From RBG-16-57-11 sp964503145 (GTDB lineage: Bacteria; Chloroflexota; Anaerolineae; Anaerolineales; UBA4823), in the NCBI GenBank assembly GCA_964503145.1, contig CAZCYV010000001.1, positions 806,001 to 870,000 of the forward strand: 64,000 bases of DNA. The letters run 5' to 3'. Within the stretch, counting starts at the first letter, position 1; every line of letters begins with the position of its first letter. The translations under genes and the position numbers were made by a program. A model generated the notes under the pieces. It was not told the origin of the DNA, did not search any database, and saw nothing but the letters and a program-made list of their open reading frames with translations. Shown piece after piece: positions 18,329 to 26,285 of this stretch.

Positions 18329-18511
18329 ATGAAAATTCGCACCGGATTGAAAGCAGGCCAAGGGTTAGGGGATGCCGTCGCAGACCTGGCGCACATCACC
18401 GGGATGGACCAACTCGCCAGGCTGTACGAACAAACTACCGGTAAAAGTTGCGGCTGCGATCAGCGTCGCCAGGCTTTGAATCGGCTCTTTTCGTTCAACC
18501 CGAGCGCCTAA
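18329..18511 (+). CDS. 60-residue Cys-containing peptide, possible exporter substrate
   Basis: ATG at 18329 follows GGAAAGGGAA at good spacing; an in-frame ATG at 18308 is less likely. The protein begins MKIRTGLKAGQGLGDAVADL, then a helical stretch and SCGCDQRRQALNRLF. The CxC-x-QRR-ALN-L segment resembles a short Cys motif seen in small bacterial and phage proteins of unknown role. A G-x-G-D region near residues 12-15 could serve as a leader, but no clean double-glycine cleavage site is present. Its own promoter and position between a C39/ABC export locus and pentapeptide genes make it a candidate RiPP or bacteriocin-like precursor. This is inference; a plain structural peptide is equally possible. 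Confidence 0.6.
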   Translation: MKIRTGLKAGQGLGDAVADLAHITGMDQLARLYEQTTGKSCGCDQRRQALNRLFSFNPSA

Positions 18512-18524
18512 TTACCCCTCAGGC

Positions 18525-19550
18525 ATGCGCCTCAAACCGCAGATCCTCCCGTTGCTCTTCCTGTTGCTTGCCCTGACCAGCGGGTGTCGCTCCAGATTGC
18601 AGCGTGGTTGTCCACCGGATTGTATCAGCGTCAACTTGAACAGCGCTAATTTGCGCGGCCGGGATTTCTCCGGCGCGCGCATGTCCGATGCCAAGCTGAG
18701 CAAGGCCAGCCTGGTGGAATCGAACCTGAGCAATGCCGACCTGACCGGCGCCGACCTCTCGCAAGCCAACATGGAAAGCGCCAACCTGAACGGCACACGC
18801 CTGGTGGGCAGCAACTTGTCCCGCGCCAACCTGCGCAACGCCTTCCTGGAAGGGGCCGACCTGCGCGGAGCGGATTTGAAGGGCATTTCGATGATCCGCG
18901 TCGATCTGACCCGCACGTTGATGAACGGCGTGCGCCTGGGCGGCGCGGAATTGATCGGCTGCAACCTGAGCGGCGTCAACCTGAAGGGCGTGGAGATGTT
19001 CGAGGCCAACCTGAGCGGCGCGCTGCTGGTGGACGCCGAGCTGAGCGGCAGTGTGCTCACCCTGTCCAACCTGAGCGGCGCCAACCTAGGGCGCGCGCGC
19101 CTGGCGGGTGCCTGGATTAACCTCGGCCAACTGGTAGGCGCCGATCTGAACAACACCAACCTGAGCGGAAGCACTTTCTTCGGCACCAACCTGACTGGCG
19201 CAAATTTGTCCAACGCCAGGCTCAACGGCACAATCCTGGTCGGCGCCGATCTCAGCGGTGCCGATCTGCGCGGCGCAGACCTGACCGGCGCGATCATGGT
19301 CTTGCCCAGGCCGCCCGCCGCCCAGCAGAACTTCGACTATCAAGTTTTAACCGGCAAGGCGCTGCTGGATGCGTTGAATCAGACCGAACTCAACCGCGTC
19401 CTGGCAGATCGGCGCGTGGCTGCACTAACCGAAGTGCGGTTGAAACCCCTGTTGCACGATGCAATTTTGCAGGGCGTGATCTACAACGAGAACACCATCT
19501 GGCCGCTGGGTTTCGACATCCCCTCTTCGGCAATCTATCGGGGAAAGTGA
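18525..19550 (+). CDS. pentapeptide-repeat lipoprotein
   Basis: Protein of 341 residues. An N-terminal signal with hydrophobic core and ALTSGC suggests lipidation at Cys21. A CPPDC motif follows, then about 45 tandem A(D/N)LxX pentapeptides (about residues 35-260) that would form a right-handed quadrilateral beta helix. After a break, the C-terminus ends with IYNENTIWPLGFD, a common closing motif of such proteins. It starts 13 bases after the peptide gene and is followed 7 bases later by a second pentapeptide protein. Cytoplasmic relatives such as McbG and Qnr protect gyrase, but this one is exported, so a gyrase role is unlikely. Surface scaffold, immunity or adhesion are possibilities. Confidence 0.85.
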   Translation: MRLKPQILPLLFLLLALTSGCRSRLQRGCPPDCISVNLNSANLRGRDFSGARMSDAKLSKASLVESNLSNADLTGADLSQANMESANLNGTRLVGSNLSRANLRNAFLEGADLRGADLKGISMIRVDLTRTLMNGVRLGGAELIGCNLSGVNLKGVEMFEANLSGALLVDAELSGSVLTLSNLSGANLGRARLAGAWINLGQLVGADLNNTNLSGSTFFGTNLTGANLSNARLNGTILVGADLSGADLRGADLTGAIMVLPRPPAAQQNFDYQVLTGKALLDALNQTELNRVLADRRVAALTEVRLKPLLHDAILQGVIYNENTIWPLGFDIPSSAIYRGK

Positions 19551-19557
19551 TGCAGGT

Positions 19558-21387
19558 ATGAGCGCAAAAGAAGCTGTTGAACGGAAGCGTTTCAACTGGC
19601 GCCAATGGATCGATGAGGCCGCCGTGCTCCTGGTGGTACTGGTGATTGCCGGCGGCATTTACCTGTTCCGCACCCTGAGTTGCCCACCCCGCTGCATGAA
19701 CAAAAACCTGACCGGCAGGGATTTTCGCGGCAAACCGCTCGATGGCGCCAGGTTCACCAACGCCATCCTGAACGGCGCGGACTTCACCGATGCCTCCCTG
19801 CGTAAGGTAGATTTCACAGGGGCAGACCTGAGCGGCGCAACCTTCAAGGGCGCTTTCTTGATGGAAGCGAACTTCACTGACGCGATCCTTTTGGGCGCGA
19901 ACCTGAGCGACGCCAACCTGACCGGCGCGATCCTGTTCAACACCAACCTGGGCAGCGCAGACTTGACCGCCGCCATATTGAAGAATATCGACCTGACCCA
20001 TAACATTCAGCTCACCGCCATCCGGCTGAACAAAGCCAACCTGACCGGCGCCAATCTGGCCGGGGCAAACCTGAGCGGCGCGCTGATCACCGAGGCCAAC
20101 CTGAACGGCGCAGACCTTTCCGGGGCCGATCTGAGCGGGGTGAACCTGGCGGGTTCCGATTTGTACGGAGCCAATCTGAGCAAAGCCAATTTGCTTGGCG
20201 CCACCCTGGATCGCGTAGATCTGGTAGGGGCCAGCCTGCCGCAGGCCAACCTGGCCGGCGCCAGCTTCCTGGACGCCGACCTCTCTGGCTCCAACCTGGA
20301 TTCTGCCGACCTGACCGGCATTGTGAGCACCTCAGGCTATTTCGACGGCTCCCAAATGAACGGCGCCAGCCTGGTGCGCGCCAGATTCTTTGGCACCGGC
20401 CTGGCAGGGGTGAATCTGGAAAACGCCAACCTGACCGACGCCCGCTTCGACATCTTGCCCCAGAACGGCCAGAACACGCGCACCATCCTGGACGGCGCCA
20501 GCCTGCGCGGCGCCGACCTTTCGGGAAGCTACCTCGCCGGCAGCGCGCTGGCCGGCGTGGACATGACCCAGGCCGACCTCAGCCGCAGCACCTCGGCGCC
20601 CGTCACCATCGTCGATAGCCGCCAGATCGACGGCATCACCCAGACGCTGCGGGCGACGCTCTATGGGGCGAACCTGTCTAGCGCAGACTTTCAGTCCGCC
20701 AAACTGGCCGGCGCCGACCTGAGCGGGCTGGTGCTCTCCAGGGCGAACTTTCGCCACGCCGACTTGCGCGGCGCCGACTTAAGCTCTGTCAACCTGGCCG
20801 GCGCTGATCTACGCGGGGCGAACCTGAGAAGCGCTATCCTGAAGGGGAGCAACCTGCTGGGCGCAAAGCTGGCCGGGGCCAATCTCTCCGCGACAGACCT
20901 TTCGGAAGTCAATCTGGACGGCGTCAGCCTGTGGAGTTCGACGCCGGTGGAGTTCCCTGCCGATTTATCTTATGCGGACCTGTTCCGCTTCCTGTCACAG
21001 AGCGATTGCTTCAACGGGACCTTTCTAGTGGTCAAGGACAGCGTCGTTTCAGATGTGCTGGTGCGATTCGACGAAGATGCGGCCAGCGACTTCTATTACG
21101 GTGAAGTCTGGCGCAACGCTCGCTACTATATCTGCGCTGCCAACCTGAGCGAGACCCGGATGTGGGGCAAACGCTTCCTGCCCACCTCAATGGCCGGGGT
21201 GAACTTTACCGGCGCCGACCTGAGCTACGCAGACCTGCGTCAGGCGACGTTCGCCGAGACCATCCAACTGCAAGGCAACCTGAGCTATACCCTGAAAGCC
21301 AATCTGAGCAAGATCATTTACAATAGCTTCACCTCCTGGCCTAGCGATTTCGTCCCTCCCCCCTCCGCTCCAGCACCACAGGATTAA
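19558..21387 (+). CDS. membrane-anchored pentapeptide-repeat protein
   Basis: Protein of 609 residues with a single membrane segment at about residues 21-38 (AAVLLVVLVIAGGIYLF). A CPPRC motif matches that of the upstream lipoprotein. Two long pentapeptide-repeat blocks (about 50-300 and 325-460) are separated by short non-repeat loops, and a third short block near 530 precedes the closing segment IYNSFTSWPSDF. The positive-rich N-terminus before the membrane segment suggests the repeats face outside. It is a clear paralogue of the gene 7 bases upstream and probably co-transcribed with it. Function unknown. Confidence 0.85.
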   Translation: MSAKEAVERKRFNWRQWIDEAAVLLVVLVIAGGIYLFRTLSCPPRCMNKNLTGRDFRGKPLDGARFTNAILNGADFTDASLRKVDFTGADLSGATFKGAFLMEANFTDAILLGANLSDANLTGAILFNTNLGSADLTAAILKNIDLTHNIQLTAIRLNKANLTGANLAGANLSGALITEANLNGADLSGADLSGVNLAGSDLYGANLSKANLLGATLDRVDLVGASLPQANLAGASFLDADLSGSNLDSADLTGIVSTSGYFDGSQMNGASLVRARFFGTGLAGVNLENANLTDARFDILPQNGQNTRTILDGASLRGADLSGSYLAGSALAGVDMTQADLSRSTSAPVTIVDSRQIDGITQTLRATLYGANLSSADFQSAKLAGADLSGLVLSRANFRHADLRGADLSSVNLAGADLRGANLRSAILKGSNLLGAKLAGANLSATDLSEVNLDGVSLWSSTPVEFPADLSYADLFRFLSQSDCFNGTFLVVKDSVVSDVLVRFDEDAASDFYYGEVWRNARYYICAANLSETRMWGKRFLPTSMAGVNFTGADLSYADLRQATFAETIQLQGNLSYTLKANLSKIIYNSFTSWPSDFVPPPSAPAPQD

Positions 21388-21415
21388 TTCAAAAACACGG
21401 CTTGTAGGAGGCGCG

Positions 21416-22171
21416 ATGACCAAAACGATCACGGTGGCAAACCAGAAAGGCGGCGTCGGCAAGACCACCACGGCGGTCAATCTGGCGCATGGCCTGACCC
21501 TGCAGGGCAAACGCGTCTTGCTGGTCGATCTCGACCCGCAAGGACAATGCGCCACCATCCTGGGCCTGAAGCCAGAGCCTGGGACGTTCAACCTGCTGAT
21601 CGCTGAAGCGCCGTTCAAGCAGGTTCTGCGCCTGACCGACCGAGAGGCGCTGCTGGTCATCCTGGGGGATCGCAAGACCTCCACCGCGCAGACGGTGCTC
21701 AACGTGCAACGCACGCCGATTTCGTTCATCCACAATAAGCTGGTTGCGCCGGCCAGTAAGGAAGGCATCGATTACATCGTGATCGACACTTCTCCCAGCG
21801 TTGGGGAACTGCAAGAGCAGGCGCTGTGGGCCGCAGATGGGGTCTTGATCCCCTGCGCAGTGGACTACCTGGCGACCGACGGCGTGTACAACATCGCTCA
21901 GACCCTGAAGCGCATTCATGACGAGCACCAATGGCGCGGCCGCATCCTGGGCATCTTGCCCACTTTTTACGACACCGTGACGCGGGAAAGCAGAGCCACA
22001 CTGCAAGACCTGCAGAAGCGTTTCGCCGGCTCCCTGCTCGCTCCCATCCACCGCGCCACGATCCTGCGCGAATGCGCCGTGGAGGGCAAAACGATCTTCG
22101 AAATGGCGCCGGAGAGCCGCGCCGCCAAACAATACGCCGAACTGGTCCAGTACGTCTTGAATTGGGGCTGA
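21416..22171 (+). CDS. ParA/Soj-type ATPase without adjacent ParB
   Basis: Deviant Walker ATPase of 251 residues, normal for Soj/ParA. KGGVGKTTTAVNLAHGL contains the signature lysine, followed by VDLDPQGQ and IVIDTSPSVGE. It has a strong AGGAGG ribosome-binding site and follows the pentapeptide genes by 28 bases. ParA proteins move plasmids, chromosomes or protein cargoes over DNA or membranes. With no parB or parS in view this is an orphan that may position an envelope assembly, possibly the neighbouring exporters or pentapeptide proteins. That role is a guess from context. Confidence 0.85.
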   Translation: MTKTITVANQKGGVGKTTTAVNLAHGLTLQGKRVLLVDLDPQGQCATILGLKPEPGTFNLLIAEAPFKQVLRLTDREALLVILGDRKTSTAQTVLNVQRTPISFIHNKLVAPASKEGIDYIVIDTSPSVGELQEQALWAADGVLIPCAVDYLATDGVYNIAQTLKRIHDEHQWRGRILGILPTFYDTVTRESRATLQDLQKRFAGSLLAPIHRATILRECAVEGKTIFEMAPESRAAKQYAELVQYVLNWG

Positions 22172-22200
22172 GGAAGAGGGACGAGCAGCGAGCATTAAGC

Positions 22201-22244
22201 AAAAAGGCCAGGCAGACAAAACCATGTCCACCTGTCCTGCGAAT
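22201..22244. terminator. bidirectional terminator between parA and the 93-residue gene
   Basis: Arms GGCCAGGCAGAC (22206-22217) and GTCCACCTGTCC (22226-22237) form a 12-bp stem with one mismatch and two G-U pairs, loop of 8. A run of five T follows on the minus strand and six T lie a few bases after it on the plus strand, so both convergent transcripts could end here. Confidence 0.6.
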
Positions 22245-22263
22245 TTTTTCTTGATCTAATTGC

Positions 22264-22545
22264 TCACTCGCCTGCTTCGGAGCCGGTATCGGCGCTCTTG
22301 CGGCGGCTGGCCTGCTTTTCGGCTGGCTGCGGCGGGGCATCCACCACCGAGCCTTCGATAACCTGTTCAGCAGCCCCTTCTTTCTTACCAAAAATTCGCC
22401 GCCACCATCCTTCCGCCTTATCCGCCATGTCACGGGAGGTCTCGGCCACTTTCCCTGCCGCCTGGTCGATAGACTGACTGAATCTGCTGCGTGCAATGAA
22501 GTAACCGATCACCCCGGCAATAATCAATAGAATAAGCAATTGCAT
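22264..22545 (-). CDS. 93-residue membrane-anchored protein, GYxx family
   Basis: ATG follows AAGGAGAG at good spacing. Residues 2-17 are hydrophobic and end in GYFIARS, followed by FSQSIDQAAGKVAETSRD, an amphipathic helix with WWRRIFGKK, and a charged Ser/Ala/Glu tail. The N-terminal 30 residues match the start of the 187-residue protein at 11783-12346 (GYLLATS...DRVDQAA), so the two are paralogues of different tail length. Likely a cytoplasmic-tailed membrane protein. Function unknown. Confidence 0.75.
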   Translation of the reverse strand: MQLLILLIIAGVIGYFIARSRFSQSIDQAAGKVAETSRDMADKAEGWWRRIFGKKEGAAEQVIEGSVVDAPPQPAEKQASRRKSADTGSEAGE

Positions 22546-22599
22546 AGTTCTCTCCTTGGTGCGTCAAATTTGGGAACTTTTCAGGCGCCAGTTGGCGAA

Positions 22600-22608
22600 A
22601 TTATAACA
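22600..22608 (-). promoter_or_regulatory. extended -10 promoter for the 93-residue gene
   Basis: TGTTATAAT on the minus strand is identical to the box before the microprotein operon at 12481-12489. An inverted repeat CGCCA-GT-TGGCG (22586-22597) covers the predicted transcription start and could be an operator. Confidence 0.5.
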
Positions 22609-22642
22609 CATTCACCAGATCGCCTTTCTCGACGTAGGGCCC

Positions 22643-23812
22643 TCACCGGCTGCCCGTCGGAGTGGCCGTAGGGGAAGGTGTGGGGGTGGTGATCACCGCG
22701 GGAATGGTCAAAGTATTGGTAATCGTCCCGGTGATCGTGGGGGAAACGCTCGCCCCGCCGCCAGCAACACCAAAATCGCCGGTCAGATCGGGCAAGGGCA
22801 GCAACAGCGGCGTGTTGTTGGGCAGCAGCATCACCCGGATGTTGGGCGAAAGCTTGTCAATGTAACGATACTGCAGCAAGGATGGGTCGCGCTGCAAAGC
22901 CTGATTGATCAGCCTGAGCGCCTCGGCATCGGCGCGCGCTTGCAGCACTGTCGCCGTCGCTTTGGCCTGAGCCTCGCGCTCGATAGCTGCCGCCCGGCCT
23001 TCGGCCTCGATCTTCTGCCGGTCGCGCTCGCCTTCCGCCAGCTTGCGGATTTGCTCCGCCTGGTACTCGCGCTGGATGCGGTCTTGCTCGGCCACCTGCT
23101 TCAGCTCGATGGCGGAGGCGTAGGCGGTCGAAAAGGCGATGTTGCGCAGCAAGAAGCGATCCAGGATGAATCCTTTGTCGCTGAACGCCGTGCGCAGCAA
23201 GTCTTCCAGGTTGGCTTCCAGGTTCTTGCGCCGGGAGCTGTTGATCTCATCGGCGGTGAACTGCGACACCTCGGTGCGGATGACGCCGCGCATCACCGGG
23301 CGGATGAAATCCTCCACATAACGATTTTGCAGATCGATATGCACCCGGATGACCTCGTTAGGGTCGATGCGATAGATGATCGAGCTATCCAGATACACCA
23401 CCTGCCCATCCGAGGTGCGCGCGGTGATGGCATCGTTTCCAGCCTTGGCCCCCTCCTGTATGTCCGAGGACATGGTGTAAGTCTGCCAATAGATCGGGTA
23501 GCGCACCACCCGCTCAGCGAGCGGCACGATCATCCGCAGACCCGAACGCAGCGGCTGCTCTCGATAGCCATTGGGGCTAATGACCGAAACGACCACCGCC
23601 GCTTCCTGGGGCTCAATGAATACCAGGCTGGCGCTAAGCAGCGAAAGGCCGATCACCACCAGCAACCCGATCAGGATCCGAAACGAAACGAAGGAACGCA
23701 AAGCCTGGCGCAGTCCGCCCGCACGATAAGCATGCAGCGTGACCGAGGCCACGAACACGACGAACCACAGCCAGCCCAGGATGGCGATAAAAGCGAGGAG
23801 TTGATCCAGCAT
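22643..23812 (-). CDS. SPFH/band-7 (prohibitin-like) membrane protein
   Basis: Protein of 389 residues. Two hydrophobic segments occupy about residues 5-27 and 46-66. An SPFH/band-7 domain follows (about 68-245: EPQEAAVVVS, LRSGLRMIVPLAERV, DSSIIYRID). Next is a long charged coiled coil rich in Glu, Arg and Ala (about 230-300), and finally a Thr/Pro-rich tail. Family members assemble into membrane microdomain cages and often regulate proteases such as FtsH. It has its own promoter and activator-like box. The Thr/Pro tail is unusual for the family and resembles linkers in the next gene's product. Confidence 0.88.
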   Translation of the reverse strand: MLDQLLAFIAILGWLWFVVFVASVTLHAYRAGGLRQALRSFVSFRILIGLLVVIGLSLLSASLVFIEPQEAAVVVSVISPNGYREQPLRSGLRMIVPLAERVVRYPIYWQTYTMSSDIQEGAKAGNDAITARTSDGQVVYLDSSIIYRIDPNEVIRVHIDLQNRYVEDFIRPVMRGVIRTEVSQFTADEINSSRRKNLEANLEDLLRTAFSDKGFILDRFLLRNIAFSTAYASAIELKQVAEQDRIQREYQAEQIRKLAEGERDRQKIEAEGRAAAIEREAQAKATATVLQARADAEALRLINQALQRDPSLLQYRYIDKLSPNIRVMLLPNNTPLLLPLPDLTGDFGVAGGGASVSPTITGTITNTLTIPAVITTPTPSPTATPTGSR

Positions 23813-23875
23813 GACAGGATTTCCAGTTCTCCGAGCAATGGATGCAAAACTTCAGTCAGGCAAATTTGCTCACCT

Positions 23876-23930
23876 ATTATAAATGAGCAAAGCCGATTCG
23901 ACCCTGAGATCGGTCGAATTTGCGACAAAT
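23876..23930 (-). promoter_or_regulatory. promoter and activator-like box for the SPFH gene
   Basis: On the minus strand TATAAT (23881-23876, in TCATTTATAAT) is a consensus -10. ATTTGTCGCA (23930-23921) is centred about 56 bp before the predicted start, one helical turn further than in the exporter promoters. A related ATATGAC lies 14 bp upstream of it on the same strand. Confidence 0.5.
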
Positions 23931-23956
23931 GTCTTAAGTCATATAGAAGCCGCGCT

Positions 23957-25444
23957 TCAGCGATCCAGCGGCAGGCTGACCTCGCAGACCTGCTCATCGA
24001 ATTCGCTGCCCGGGCGAAAGATGAACCTCCAGCGCTCGCCCTGCGGCGCGACGTCGAAGGCGATCGAAGCGCGCAGGGTCTCTCCGGGTTGGATCAAATC
24101 CTGATACAGGTCCGAGGGCTGCGAGATATACAGGTAGCCGGTAGCTGCGATGTGCGGCGTGTAGGTGACCGTTTTCCCATTGACCTCGCCCTGCAGGAAA
24201 TAATCCCCGTCCCAGACCTGGATGGGGAAGGCGCTCTGGTTGACCAGTTCCAACCGCAGGATCAGAAACGTGCCCAGAGCATGATGCTCGAAGAGGTCCT
24301 TCTGGAAGATCGGCGCCCGGCTCAGCCTGACGCTGAAGGCTTCGCCGCAAGCGTGCGGGAGGGTGTAATCTGGCCCAGGCGTTGGAGCGGCGGGAGTGGA
24401 CTGTAGCGGCGGAGCAAGCGGCGCAAACGTGGCCGCTGGGGTGGGCAGGCTGACCAGGGTGTAGGCGAAATGGCTCTTCAGCGCATAGTAAACGTAGTTC
24501 TGCCACAACGCCACCATGTCGTCATGGTGATACTCGTGCGAGCGGAAGGTCTGCAAGATCATCCGCCCATCCATGCAACTGACCAGCAGGCCATGATCCT
24601 GCATCCAGGAGCGGTTCACCGAGGCCAGCAGGGTCGCTCCATCCGCAGGCTCGCCAGCGGAGGTCCTGGCCTGCAGCAGATCGCCCACGTCCCCGCGCCA
24701 GATCGGAACGGCGTTGCGTAAACCGGAAGTCAGGCGGTTAGGGTAGTTGAAAATTGGGTGCGCTGGCTCCGTCCAGTAGAAGACGCGCATCTCCGGCTCG
24801 TACCAATCGCTCTGGACGCTCACGCCGCAGGCATCCAGCAGCGGCCTGGCCCTGCCCAGGGGGGCGCTATCCAGGTCCCAATTCTCGATGATCACCGCTG
24901 CGCCGCGCTCCAATTGCGTCTTGAGATACTCGAAGAACTCCCCGCCGAACTCGCGTTCGGCCTCCGCCGCGGCGATTACCAGATTCCACTCCACGCCGGA
25001 GAGCAATTGCGATTTGAACCAGCCTTTGGCGCTGCCGACGTCAATGTAAAAATAGCCCGCCTCGTCCAGCGCTTCTTTGACCAAGCGGATGTAACGCGAC
25101 GCTGACATGTCCTCGAAGAGCAGGATCTTGGCCGATTTCAACAATCGCTCCTCATCCACACCTACCGTCATGATTGCAGAGGCCTGCAGCGTAGGCGCCG
25201 CCGGGCTGGGCGTTTGCGCCGTGGCGTTGGCCGCTGGCGTCGGGGGCTGGGGCGTCGTCTGCGGGCCGTTGCGCGCGGCAAGCGCCGTCGCCGTCTGCAC
25301 CAGGCGGGTTTGCTGGGCGTGAACGGCCGAAATCGTGGCCTGCAGATCGTCGGCGCGATCGAGCAGATTACAGGAGAACAAGAACAGGAACAGCCCGATG
25401 AGCCAGAGAGGACAGAGACAGCGGTGAGCGAAGCAGCGTTTCAC
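23957..25444 (-). CDS. putative lipoprotein with DUF4350-like domain and Ig-like C-terminal domain
   Basis: Protein of about 495 residues. GTG at 25444 is chosen: AAAGGT lies five bases upstream, a hydrophobic signal (WLIGLFLFLFSC) follows with Cys as probable lipidation site, and the longer frame to 25546 would overlap the divergent gene. After a Thr/Pro/Ala linker, residues about 90-330 resemble proteins with a glutamine-amidotransferase-like or ThuA/DUF4350 fold (KILLFEDMSAS, WNLVIAAAEAE, AAVIIENWD). No catalytic Cys is evident. A second Thr/Pro linker leads to a beta-rich domain (about 380-490). It is probably exposed on the cell surface. Function unknown. Confidence 0.7.
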   Translation of the reverse strand: MKRCFAHRCLCPLWLIGLFLFLFSCNLLDRADDLQATISAVHAQQTRLVQTATALAARNGPQTTPQPPTPAANATAQTPSPAAPTLQASAIMTVGVDEERLLKSAKILLFEDMSASRYIRLVKEALDEAGYFYIDVGSAKGWFKSQLLSGVEWNLVIAAAEAEREFGGEFFEYLKTQLERGAAVIIENWDLDSAPLGRARPLLDACGVSVQSDWYEPEMRVFYWTEPAHPIFNYPNRLTSGLRNAVPIWRGDVGDLLQARTSAGEPADGATLLASVNRSWMQDHGLLVSCMDGRMILQTFRSHEYHHDDMVALWQNYVYYALKSHFAYTLVSLPTPAATFAPLAPPLQSTPAAPTPGPDYTLPHACGEAFSVRLSRAPIFQKDLFEHHALGTFLILRLELVNQSAFPIQVWDGDYFLQGEVNGKTVTYTPHIAATGYLYISQPSDLYQDLIQPGETLRASIAFDVAPQGERWRFIFRPGSEFDEQVCEVSLPLDR

Positions 25445-25475
25445 GACAGACCTTTGGAATAACCCGACCAACGCG

Positions 25476-25484
25476 ATTGTAACA
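25476..25484 (-). promoter_or_regulatory. extended -10 promoter for the lipoprotein gene
   Basis: TGTTACAAT on the minus strand, one base from the nonamer at 12481 and 22600, about 30 bases before the GTG start at 25444. Confidence 0.4.
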
Positions 25485-25508
25485 GATTTTATGTTATCAT
25501 CCACACCT

Positions 25509-26285
25509 ATGAAACAGGATGCGCTCTCGAACGATCTAAATTTCATTACCGAGACGGCCTACCTGGCCGGTCGGTTGACCCTGGGTTACTTTCAATCCTC
25601 CCTGAGCGTGGACTTCAAGCAGGATAACTCGCCGGTGACGATCGCAGATCGCAAAGCCGAGGAGTTAATCCGCAGCCGCATCGAGCGCGCCTATCCGGGG
25701 GACGCGATCATTGGCGAGGAGTATGGCCTGAAAGAGAGCCAGGGCGCCAGCCGCCGCTGGATCATCGACCCCATCGATGGCACTAAGTCCTTCATGCGCG
25801 GCGTGCCGCTCTATGGTGTGCTGCTGGGGCTGGAGATCGAAGGCAAGGTAGAAGCCGGGGCGGCCTATTTCCCGGCGCTGGATGAGATGATCGCCGCAGC
25901 CACCGGCCTGGGCTGCTGGTGGAACGGACGGCCGGCGCGCGTCTCTCCGGTGAGCGATCTGAAACAGGCGTATTTCTCCACCACCACCATCCGAAACTTC
26001 GAGAAATACGGCCGCCAGGACGCCTTCTACCGCCTGGCGCAGCGCTGCTATTATCAGACCGGTTGGAGCGACGCCTACGGCTATATGCTGGTAGCGACCG
26101 GCCGCGTGGAGATCATGCTCGATCCGATCACCAGCCCCTGGGATTGCGGCCCCTTCCCGCCGATCCTGAGCGAGGCGGGCGGCTTCTTCGGAGATTGGAA
26201 AGGGCGAGTGGACATCTATGCCAACGAAGCCCTGGCCACCACCCAGGCCCTGCTGCCAGAGGTGCTGGAGCTGCTGACCGGTTAG
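25509..26285 (+). CDS. inositol-monophosphatase family phosphatase, HisN-like
   Basis: Mg-dependent phosphatase of 258 residues. Metal-site motifs are GEEYG (near residue 71), DPIDGTKSF (near 90) and WDCGPF (near 210). The DPIDGTKSFMRGVPLYG segment is closer to the histidinol-phosphate phosphatases of the IMPase superfamily than to true inositol monophosphatases. The ATG at 25509 is preferred over the in-frame ATG at 25491. No ribosome-binding site is visible, so the mRNA may be leaderless or very short-leadered. It converges with the GTPase gene, with overlapping stop codons at 26282-26285. Substrate could be histidinol phosphate or another sugar or polyol phosphate. Confidence 0.85.
   Translation: MKQDALSNDLNFITETAYLAGRLTLGYFQSSLSVDFKQDNSPVTIADRKAEELIRSRIERAYPGDAIIGEEYGLKESQGASRRWIIDPIDGTKSFMRGVPLYGVLLGLEIEGKVEAGAAYFPALDEMIAAATGLGCWWNGRPARVSPVSDLKQAYFSTTTIRNFEKYGRQDAFYRLAQRCYYQTGWSDAYGYMLVATGRVEIMLDPITSPWDCGPFPPILSEAGGFFGDWKGRVDIYANEALATTQALLPEVLELLTG

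Noticed and set aside
18600..20950. DNA-level tandem repeat or CRISPR-like array
   Set aside because: Periodicity is 15 bases and in frame with coding pentapeptides; there are no conserved repeats with unique spacers.
18512..21300. Minus-strand frames across the pentapeptide genes that look repetitive
   Set aside because: The apparent repeats are the reverse complement of the pentapeptide codons; the plus-strand proteins have signal or membrane segments and ordered repeats.
23940..24406. Plus-strand frame opposite the lipoprotein gene, continuing from a frame opposite the SPFH gene (22940-24406)
   Set aside because: Spans two minus-strand genes and an intergenic promoter; composition typical of an antisense shadow.
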